Shown here: positions 1-5,388 of the stretch, in pieces | Layout: every line of letters starts with the position of its first letter | How positions within the stretch are numbered: the first letter of the stretch is position 1 | Assembly: GCA_024690425.1 (NCBI GenBank) | Contig: JAILCT010000062.1 | Location: 1-5,388 of the forward strand | Direction of reading: 5' to 3' | From: Lachnospiraceae bacterium | GTDB taxonomy: Bacteria; Bacillota_A; Clostridia; Lachnospirales; Lachnospiraceae | DNA: 5,388 nucleotides | The notes under the pieces: model-generated | What the model was told of the DNA's origin: nothing | The model's input: the letters and a program-made list of their open reading frames with translations, nothing else | Databases searched by the model: none | Program-made: the position numbers and the translations under genes

Positions 1-1053
1 TGAAAGCTCGGTGGCCGATACGGTGATATCGATATTTACCCTGTGCAGGAGCCTGACATGCTCGGGCTTATCCACCCTTGTGATGATTGATGGTATGTTA
101 AGAGACCAGGCGTACATGCTTATCACAAGATTGGTCTCATCGTTGTCGGTAAGCGAGATCAGGCAGTCCGCCTGTGATACATGTTCTTCTTCCAGCACAT
201 CGAGTATCTCACCGCCCGAATACGCGACCCTTATGTCAGGGTATTTCTCCATGAGCTCGCGGCAGCGGCGGACATCATGCTCCAGTACCGTTACCTTTAA
301 GTTCTCGTCATGAAACATATCAAGAAGATAACCGCCTGTTATACCGCCTCCGACAAGGACTATATGACGTACCCTGTGCTTGGTTATCCCAAGCGTCAGC
401 AGGGTATTCGCCATGCTATCCTTCGCAGCGGCTATGGACAGGCTGTCGCCCTCCTTAAGGGTAAAGTCACCATCCGGGATATACAGCTTATCATCCCTTA
501 CAACAGCCACCACCAGTATATCGATATTGAGGGTATGCTTAAGCTCCGACAGCTTCCTGTCTTTAAGCGGGCTGTCGTCAAGAACGATAAGATTAATTAT
601 CTGTACCTTGTCACCCCAGTACCCTTCAAGCTTCATGAACCCGGGCATACCTATGTTCCTGAATATCTCCTCGGCTATATCTGATTTTGGCTTGACGAAA
701 TAATCGATATTGTACTGCTGCTTAAGAGAGGTCGATTCATGGACAAAATCAGGCAGCATGAGGCGGGCTCCGCTGCGCCTTGTACCAAGGGCCTTGGCCT
801 GCATGCAGCTTAGCAGATTTATCTCATCTATGGGAGTAAGTGCAACGATGGCATCGGCAGTATCCGCACCGGCTGCCATAAGAGTCTCCTTCGAAGCGCC
901 GCTTCCCGTGACTCCGTTAACATTGAACTTATCCGTGATCCGATCCACAAGGGTCTTATCCTTATCCACCACCGTTATATCGTAATGCTCTCCGGAAAGG
1001 GCATTTATGAGCGTTGTACCTGTTTGTCCCAGTCCGACGATTATTATCTTCAT
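1..1053 (-). CDS. trkA: TrkA-type potassium uptake regulator, tandem RCK domains (3' end outside window)
   Basis: Reading the minus strand from the ATG at 1053-1051 gives 351 codons open to the window edge, with no stop. The protein begins MKIIIVGLGQTGTTL, a Rossmann GxGxxG loop (G7, G9, G12) with acidic D30 at the end of strand two, the usual sign of NAD(H) binding. An RCK_C-like domain follows at about 140-220. A second Rossmann fold starts near residue 230 (VGGGITGG, with E258 in the acidic position). This RCK_N-RCK_C-RCK_N order and the collinear similarity to E. coli TrkA (from memory, about 458 residues) identify the family; roughly the last 100 residues, the second RCK_C, lie off the left edge. 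TrkA proteins are cytoplasmic and gate a TrkH/TrkG-type K+ channel in response to bound nucleotides. The start overlaps the antiporter stop by 4 nt, and AAAGGA lies 7 nt upstream, so the start is well supported. The symbol rests on family resemblance; specificity for K+ is inferred. Confidence 0.93.
   Translation of the reverse strand, partial: MKIIIVGLGQTGTTLINALSGEHYDITVVDKDKTLVDRITDKFNVNGVTGSGASKETLMAAGADTADAIVALTPIDEINLLSCMQAKALGTRRSGARLMLPDFVHESTSLKQQYNIDYFVKPKSDIAEEIFRNIGMPGFMKLEGYWGDKVQIINLIVLDDSPLKDRKLSELKHTLNIDILVVAVVRDDKLYIPDGDFTLKEGDSLSIAAAKDSMANTLLTLGITKHRVRHIVLVGGGITGGYLLDMFHDENLKVTVLEHDVRRCRELMEKYPDIRVAYSGGEILDVLEEEHVSQADCLISLTDNDETNLVISMYAWSLNIPSIITRVDKPEHVRLLHRVNIDITVSATELS
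1050..1053 (-). other. ATGA stop/start overlap joining antiporter and trkA
   Basis: The trkA start ATG (1053-1051) and the antiporter stop TGA (1052-1050) share bases in the tetranucleotide ATGA. Such overlaps usually mean translational coupling, so the two proteins are probably made from one mRNA in linked amounts. A Shine-Dalgarno site just upstream also allows independent initiation. Confidence 0.9.
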
Positions 1054-2345
1054 GAATGTTTCCTTTCTGCATTTCTAAGCCTGTCAGCCTTATGCCTCTC
1101 AAGTGCGAAATACACCTTCTTGACGGTGAGTCCCTGTACCAGGACTGTGAAGAATATGGTCACATAGGTCACGTTTATAAAAATGTTGTACACATCGCTG
1201 CTTAAATATTCAACAGTTCCTATGGCAAGCGCCAGCGACAGTCCGCCCTTTAAGGCCGACCATGTCATCAGGGTCACGAATTCCTTAAGGGAATAGTTGC
1301 CCGGAATATTGTTTTTGGTAAGTATGCTGCTTATGAACACACCGATGGCGCGCGACAGGATAAGTATGATGATGGAAACCGGAATGACTATGTAAGCGAA
1401 CCGGCTTATACGTATGTTAAGGACCATTATACCTATCATTACGAACAATACGGAATTGAGGATGTTCTCAAGTATCTCCCAGAAATCCTCGTAGAAGTTA
1501 GACGGGTCTATCACCATGACGGACCGCTCGATCCTGTCCATGGAATAGGAAAAATACATACCGCATACGACCGAAGCTATGACACCCGAGAAGCCCAAGT
1601 GCTCGCATATCATGTATACGGCCGACACATCAAGAAGGGATATAAGGATATATTTGACGGGGTCCCTGGTAAGATCCATCAGCTTAAAGAGAAGCCATGA
1701 AACCAGAAGGGCAACGCCCACGGCCCCCGCTATCTCCTTAAACATCAGTATTGCAAAATTACTGTCCGAACTGTGTATTATGATCGAACGCACGAAGATG
1801 AACAGGGTCACGCCGGTTCCGTCATTAAAGAGGGATTCATTCTCTATAACGGAGCAGACATTCTTGGAGAGGCCTATCTTGTTAAGGATCCCCGTGGCCG
1901 CTATCGGGTCGGTGGGGGATACGACACATCCCAAGAGGATGCACATCCATATATCCATGGGGAGCGTAAAGAGCAGGGCTATTGCATAAAAGAGCGCGCC
2001 ATACAGGAACGATGATATAAGCGTTGTAAGGAGCGCGAGCAGGCATATGGGTTTGAGGTTCTGCTTAAACTTTCCCATGTTGACTTTGCCCGCGCCTGCA
2101 AAGAGCATGAAGCAGAGCACGCCGTCCATCAGGTATTCCTCGAACCCGAACTCTCCGAGATTGTCTATGAAAAGTGTAAGTGAAGGTATGGGTAATACAT
2201 ATCTTAAGATAACGAGGATAAGGGACAGGATGAGTGAGAATAAGAGTAGCGCGATATCGGACTGCAGCCTGAATATCTTCTCGTTGAGTATTCCTATAAG
2301 TACTATATATGCAAGCAGGATTATAAGAAATAATAAAATGTTCAT
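1050..2345 (-). CDS. CPA1/NhaP-type cation:proton antiporter
   Basis: This 431-residue, strongly hydrophobic protein has about 12-13 apparent membrane segments, from residue 2 to about 406, and a short basic cytoplasmic tail (about 407-431). Its CPA1 signatures are clear: SPTDPIA at 143-149 and the ESLFNDG block at 170-176, with E170, N174 and D175. In CPA1 exchangers the Asn-Asp pair marks electroneutral Na+(K+)/H+ exchange, with the Asp as ion-binding residue. SRAIGVF (331-337) and the late motif VQGLTVKKV (403-411) also fit. In the usual WGGLRGG-like segment this protein has WSALKGG (362-368), with Lys instead of the usual Arg. No RCK or cNMP domain is fused at the C-terminus, but trkA follows directly by a 4-nt overlap. 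The ATG at 2345 is preceded by AAGGA at a 5-nt spacing. The likely role is inner-membrane Na+ or K+ efflux against H+; which cation is moved cannot be read from the sequence. Confidence 0.93.
   Translation of the reverse strand: MNILLFLIILLAYIVLIGILNEKIFRLQSDIALLLFSLILSLILVILRYVLPIPSLTLFIDNLGEFGFEEYLMDGVLCFMLFAGAGKVNMGKFKQNLKPICLLALLTTLISSFLYGALFYAIALLFTLPMDIWMCILLGCVVSPTDPIAATGILNKIGLSKNVCSVIENESLFNDGTGVTLFIFVRSIIIHSSDSNFAILMFKEIAGAVGVALLVSWLLFKLMDLTRDPVKYILISLLDVSAVYMICEHLGFSGVIASVVCGMYFSYSMDRIERSVMVIDPSNFYEDFWEILENILNSVLFVMIGIMVLNIRISRFAYIVIPVSIIILILSRAIGVFISSILTKNNIPGNYSLKEFVTLMTWSALKGGLSLALAIGTVEYLSSDVYNIFINVTYVTIFFTVLVQGLTVKKVYFALERHKADRLRNAERKHS
1061..1066 (-). promoter_or_regulatory. 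Shine-Dalgarno site for trkA
   Basis: The minus strand reads AAAGGA, then a 7-nt spacer, then the trkA ATG. It lies inside the last codons of the antiporter gene. It supports the ATG at 1053 as the true start. Confidence 0.75.
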
Positions 2346-2350
2346 TGGTT

Positions 2351-2355
2351 TCCTT
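2351..2355 (-). promoter_or_regulatory. Shine-Dalgarno site for the antiporter gene
   Basis: AAGGA on the minus strand, 5 nt before the ATG at 2345, inside the 30-nt gap (2346-2375) after the lipid kinase stop. The gap has no convincing hairpin or T-run, so I see no terminator there; its main content is this ribosome binding site, which overlaps a CTTAAG hexamer. Confidence 0.75.
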
Positions 2356-2375
2356 AAGGCGGCAATAAGTAGCGG

Positions 2376-3287
2376 TCAGGGGCACAGTACCTTCACAGCC
2401 CTGCTTTTGATGCCGATGTTCACTTCAGTGTACTTCCCGCCGTATTCCCCGTCAAGAGTCCACTCGGTTTCCCTGTCCATATGCACCTTAACCCTGTCAG
2501 CCTGAAGGCTTAAGATGGAGGGCGAATTAAGGTCGTGATTCATGAAGGCCTGGCGGATAAGGTCAAGATCCTGTAAGCTTTTGGGAGTCTTTATAAACAC
2601 AAGCTCCAGCAGCCCGTCATTCATCCGGGCTGTAGAAGGCACAATGTTGGTAAGCCCTCCCACAGAGAGGGTATTCCCGGCAAAGCCGAAGATAAAATCA
2701 TCTTCATATTCCCTGTCTCCGACCAAAACCCTGGCATGCACCGACATATCGCTGAAATGTATAAGATCGGTTGTCTTTATGATCTCAAGAAGATATGCAC
2801 CGAAGCCGAACAGGTTTTTCAAGGTCTGGTCCGTGCTGTAGCTTGCCTTGGTGAACAGGCCGAATGCAGCAACATAGGAAAACACCTTTCCATTGAAGAT
2901 GCCTGCATCTATCTCTGTGATCTTGCCGTTTACTATGGTCTCCGCCGCTTCGATGGGATTTTTGGATATCATAAGTGAAGATGCAAAATCATTCACGGTA
3001 CCGTAGGGAATATATCCGCAGGGTACTTCCGACTCGTTTTCGAGAATGCCGACAAAGAGCTCGTGCAGCATACCGTCACCGCCGCCTGTTACGACAATAT
3101 CGTATTCGCCCGCATGCATCCCGATGAATTCCTGTCCTTCCGCATGTGCCAGAGTCGGATGTACGGTAACATCATATCCGTAACTTGTGAAACGCCACAA
3201 TATATCCGACAGAGATTGCGTTATCTCGCCCCGTCCCGAATGCGGATTATATACAAACAGCATTTTTTTTCTATTCGTTTCGTCCAT
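2376..3287 (-). CDS. Diacylglycerol kinase-family lipid kinase (YegS/BmrU/DgkB-like)
   Basis: This 303-residue soluble protein has the full DAGK catalytic layout. NPHSGRG at 14-20 is the N-terminal loop, GGGDGM at 68-73 is the nucleotide-binding GGDG motif, and YGTVNDFA at 95-102 matches the GTxNDFA motif. DDFIFGFAGNTLSVGG (about 196-210), NDGLLELV (223-230) and LDGE (278-281) belong to the C-terminal beta-sandwich. The Glu of DGE (E281) occupies the position proposed as catalytic base in DgkB-type enzymes. The length is normal for the family. Members phosphorylate diacylglycerol or related lipids with ATP at the inner face of the membrane, recycling lipid from polar-lipid and lipoteichoic-acid synthesis; others act on sphingoid or phosphatidylglycerol-type lipids, so the substrate here is open. 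One oddity is M73, where the family usually has Thr (GGDGT). The chosen ATG lies 1 nt after the upstream stop with little Shine-Dalgarno support; a second ATG at 3263-3261 (residue 9) is an alternative. Confidence 0.92.
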   Translation of the reverse strand: MDETNRKKMLFVYNPHSGRGEITQSLSDILWRFTSYGYDVTVHPTLAHAEGQEFIGMHAGEYDIVVTGGGDGMLHELFVGILENESEVPCGYIPYGTVNDFASSLMISKNPIEAAETIVNGKITEIDAGIFNGKVFSYVAAFGLFTKASYSTDQTLKNLFGFGAYLLEIIKTTDLIHFSDMSVHARVLVGDREYEDDFIFGFAGNTLSVGGLTNIVPSTARMNDGLLELVFIKTPKSLQDLDLIRQAFMNHDLNSPSILSLQADRVKVHMDRETEWTLDGEYGGKYTEVNIGIKSRAVKVLCP

Positions 3288-3291
3288 ATCA
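3285..3291 (-). other. TGATATG junction between CNBD-like gene and lipid kinase
   Basis: The stop TGA (3291-3289) is followed by one base and then the ATG (3287-3285). No strong AGGAGG-like site lies at the right distance upstream, so translation of the kinase probably relies on ribosomes finishing the upstream gene and restarting. Eight consecutive A on the minus strand (3270-3263) follow a few codons later, directly before the in-frame ATG at residue 9. Confidence 0.7.
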
Positions 3292-5388
3292 GAATGTCCA
3301 CAACTTGATCTGTTTTCTTATTTCTTCCGGTACCCCCACTCCCGCCTTGTCGAACTTGACGCACAGGTTGTTAAGCATCTTCTGACGCTGCTTGACATCT
3401 GCTTCATGCTTGGCTATGAGCTGGGTGTATTGAGGATTGTCGGCAAGTCCTTCCACCACTTCATGCGAGAAGGGGCAGAAGGTAAAGAGTATGCTCCTTG
3501 CAAGCTTGTTGAGCCTTAAGGCATACTGCGATTCGTATTTGACGTATGTATAGTAATCGGATATAAATACCTTCTTGAAATTGTTGGCATTGTTCTTAAG
3601 CGATACGGATATCTTGTCGCGCACTTCGATCGACAGCTGCGAATTCTTCCTGTAGAACTGAAGATAATCGCAGTAAAGGGCAGTCAGGGACGGATCGGTC
3701 ACATCGTTCCAGTGAACACCCTGCTCGGTCTTGCACATTTCCCATCTGAACTCCCCGACGAGACGGATCATGGTGTCCTCGAATGACTCTGTATGAAGGA
3801 TGGAAATGATCATCCTCGCGGGAGTATTCCGCTTCTTGGAATCTATCTCCTGCCACAGGGTTGCACGGGAACCGATATTGGGCATAAGAATAACATAGGG
3901 GAGAACCTCGTCTGTTGTAAAGAAGGAATTGACGCCTGCTTCGGGCATTGAGAAGACGCCCTGCCTGCAGAAGGCGGTAAAGTCGATCGAACGGATCCTG
4001 TCTATCTGCTCGTTTACTATGGCCGGGCTTAAGTAGGCCTGCTCTATCGCCTTGGTAACGTTCTCCTTATCGAAGACGGGAACAAAGGTGGTTATGCGGC
4101 CGAAGGTGACACGGTTGCCGATTGAGAAGAGGTTCTTGATCTCGAACTTAAGCCTGTCGGTCATGCTGTTGAGGAGTTCCTTCTCACCGGCTGCATTGAT
4201 GCGTCCTTCCTTCTTAAGTTCCCTAAGGTAGGCCGGATAATCAAGATCGAATTCATTCTTGGAAGGTACGATCCTGCCTTCATATATTAGGCTCAGCCAC
4301 TCATAGATCGTCACGACACGCTTATCGCTCCCGGGCTTTACAGAGGAAGCCAATGCGGCCAGCCTGTTGGTATGATCCGCGCCTGCAAGTGTCTCATCAA
4401 CGAAGCCGAAGACAAGGAACATCCTTATACCGAGAGGGATGTTCTCCCACGATGTCTTATAGGCTTCCATAAAGACCTCAAGGTATATATCGTAGAACTT
4501 GGAGGACAGGTCACGCCTTAACTTCCTGGTCACGTCATCACTGCTGTACCTGTCGGTGTTGCTTATGAACTCTTCAAGCTCTGAAGAGAACTTATCAAAC
4601 AGTTCGGGATCGGGTGAAGCGAATTCCTTAATGGCGTTAAGACAGTTGCTTATCGATTCATCATTGCTGACCACAGAAGAATCCGCTTCGCCGCCTGCCT
4701 TGGCGGCAGCCTTCTCCTTGATGAGGAGCAGATGATTCTTGAATTCCCTGGCCACCCGGGTAAAGTCGCTTAAGTATTCCATGACTTCGTACATAAAGTC
4801 ACGCGACTCGAGAGCATACATATTGACGGTAAGTCCGATACCCAGTCCGATACTGGGTACGGAATAAAAATCTTTCCTGAACTTGGCTTCGTTGGCATAG
4901 AGGTCCTCGACGAAGTCCCTGTGCCATCCCTTGGCCTTATCAAGCATTTCGGGGGCCTTAAAGGATGCAAGCTCATCGAAGGTCCTGGGTGCGACACCCG
5001 CTGATATGGTAAGGGCGGGATAATCCGAAAGAGCGGTCTGGATCCTTGCATATTCGGTCCTTGCGAACTCCATGGTGTCAAGCACGGCACTCTGCATGTT
5101 CTTGGCAAAACGCACGCTTGCGGCCACCAGGGTCGAGAGCAGCTTCGGATTGCCCTTGAAGAGGGCTACAAGTGAAGCCTCGGTCTCATATGGATATGAG
5201 TAAATGGTCACATCTTCGGCAACTTCATAGGTGAAGATATACTTCTCACCGGGGAATTCCCCGATGCCGATGACGCTTCCGGGAAGGAGATCTATGGTGC
5301 AGTAGTCACCGCTGGCACGGACTACACCCTTGGTGATTATATCAAGGGTTCCCACCTGATCCTTCATGCTCTCATATATGACTGTTCC
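3289..5388 (-). CDS. CNBD-like domain protein with large uncharacterised C-terminal region (5' end outside window)
   Basis: The frame is open from the window edge to TGA at 3291-3289: 699 residues are visible. The first ATG in view (5367) is probably not the start, because the residues before it (GTVIYES) continue a cyclic-nucleotide-binding beta-roll: GTVIYES...LDIITKGVVRASG...LLPGSVIGIGE...EVAEDVTIY. That domain ends about 60 residues after M5367 (residues below are counted from that Met). The phosphate-binding cassette is degenerate: GIGE (34-37) resembles the FGE part, but the usual Arg before the ATV strand is absent, so binding of cAMP or cGMP is doubtful. The CNBD is not followed by a recognisable helix-turn-helix, kinase or channel domain. 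Instead come about 600 mostly helical, charged, apparently soluble residues, split by an Ala/Gly/Ser-rich linker at 219-235 (AAAKAGGEADSS). The C-terminal part is rich in aromatics (for example RWEMC at 541-545, DYYTYVKYES at 604-613). No signal peptide or convincing membrane span is visible. I do not recognise this region and assign no function. It is first in the visible gene run, 1 nt before the lipid kinase. Confidence 0.88.
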   Translation of the reverse strand, partial: GTVIYESMKDQVGTLDIITKGVVRASGDYCTIDLLPGSVIGIGEFPGEKYIFTYEVAEDVTIYSYPYETEASLVALFKGNPKLLSTLVAASVRFAKNMQSAVLDTMEFARTEYARIQTALSDYPALTISAGVAPRTFDELASFKAPEMLDKAKGWHRDFVEDLYANEAKFRKDFYSVPSIGLGIGLTVNMYALESRDFMYEVMEYLSDFTRVAREFKNHLLLIKEKAAAKAGGEADSSVVSNDESISNCLNAIKEFASPDPELFDKFSSELEEFISNTDRYSSDDVTRKLRRDLSSKFYDIYLEVFMEAYKTSWENIPLGIRMFLVFGFVDETLAGADHTNRLAALASSVKPGSDKRVVTIYEWLSLIYEGRIVPSKNEFDLDYPAYLRELKKEGRINAAGEKELLNSMTDRLKFEIKNLFSIGNRVTFGRITTFVPVFDKENVTKAIEQAYLSPAIVNEQIDRIRSIDFTAFCRQGVFSMPEAGVNSFFTTDEVLPYVILMPNIGSRATLWQEIDSKKRNTPARMIISILHTESFEDTMIRLVGEFRWEMCKTEQGVHWNDVTDPSLTALYCDYLQFYRKNSQLSIEVRDKISVSLKNNANNFKKVFISDYYTYVKYESQYALRLNKLARSILFTFCPFSHEVVEGLADNPQYTQLIAKHEADVKQRQKMLNNLCVKFDKAGVGVPEEIRKQIKLWTF
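4832..4859. repeat. Short tandem repeat forming an 8-bp perfect inverted repeat inside the CNBD-like gene
   Basis: AGTCCGATAC occurs at 4832-4841 and again at 4844-4853, a 12-bp period. The overlapping stretch TACCCAGT (4839-4846) and ACTGGGTA (4852-4859) form a perfect 8-bp inverted repeat around a 5-nt loop. In protein it encodes the tandem peptide SIGL-GIGL (residues 172-178 from M5367), so a coding repeat explains it; no T-run follows, so it is not a typical terminator. Confidence 0.6.

Noticed and set aside
310..684. Plus-strand open frame of 124 codons opposite trkA
   Set aside because: It lies wholly opposite a gene with clear Rossmann and RCK motifs, its protein has no recognisable domain, and no Shine-Dalgarno site precedes it. 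The same holds for the other plus-strand frames at 11-313, 380-703 and 710-985.
1579..1989. Plus-strand open frame of 136 codons inside the antiporter gene
   Set aside because: Antisense to the core CPA1 motifs. Its sequence is fully explained by the minus-strand gene.
2346..2375. Possible promoter or terminator between lipid kinase and antiporter
   Set aside because: Only 30 nt, with no -10/-35 pair and no stem-loop with T-run. The recognisable element is the AAGGA ribosome site.
2047..2505. Plus-strand open frame of 152 codons across the kinase/antiporter junction
   Set aside because: It spans the 3' end of the kinase and 5' end of the antiporter on the opposite strand. Its Ser/Pro-rich composition is typical of an antisense reading of hydrophobic codons. 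No promoter or ribosome site supports it.
3596..3856. Minus-strand alternative frame of 86 codons inside the CNBD-like gene
   Set aside because: Out-of-frame shadow of the 699-residue frame, rich in Arg, Asp and Ser, with no independent start signal. The minus-strand frames at 2065-2385 and 4770-5108 were dropped for the same reason.
4690..4707. GCCGCC/GGCGGC inverted repeat with a 6-nt loop, considered as a terminator
   Set aside because: It sits in the middle of the coding sequence for the Ala/Gly-rich linker, has only 6 bp of stem and is not followed by a U-run on the transcribed strand. GC-rich Ala/Gly codons explain it.

Overview
The window holds four long genes, all on the minus strand and packed almost end to end, so transcription runs from position 5388 toward position 1. 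In transcription order they are: (1) a large protein with an N-terminal cyclic-nucleotide-binding-like domain, whose start lies beyond the right edge; (2) a diacylglycerol-kinase-family lipid kinase; (3) a CPA1/NhaP-type cation:proton antiporter; and (4) a TrkA-type potassium-uptake regulator with tandem RCK domains, which runs off the left edge. The junctions are 1 nt, 30 nt and a 4-nt ATGA overlap. No terminator or promoter is visible between genes, so one polycistronic mRNA is the simplest reading.

The organism looks like a Firmicute of the Lachnospiraceae/Clostridia type. The lipid kinase resembles what I remember of clostridial YegS/BmrU-family proteins (NPHSGRG near the N-terminus, GYIPYGTVNDFASSL, DDFIFGFAGNTLSVGG). 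The AAGGA-type Shine-Dalgarno sites and the moderate GC content with frequent ATA and AGG codons also fit. This is judgement by eye, not a database result; a Treponema-like spirochaete cannot be excluded.

Layout: 5388-3289 CNBD-like protein of unknown function; 3287-2376 lipid kinase; 2345-1050 antiporter; 1053-1 trkA. No stretch over 300 bases lacks a gene. I see no RNA genes, mobile elements, CRISPR arrays or phage traits.

Together the last two genes suggest monovalent-cation and pH homeostasis: an H+-coupled antiporter translationally coupled to the nucleotide-sensing subunit of a Trk/Ktr-type K+ system. A trkH-like channel gene is expected just beyond position 1 but cannot be seen. The first two genes would add a possible small-molecule sensor and a membrane-lipid kinase to the same transcript. 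The least explained item is the roughly 600-residue region after the CNBD-like domain in the first gene, which matches no family I recognise and is the best candidate here for something undescribed.
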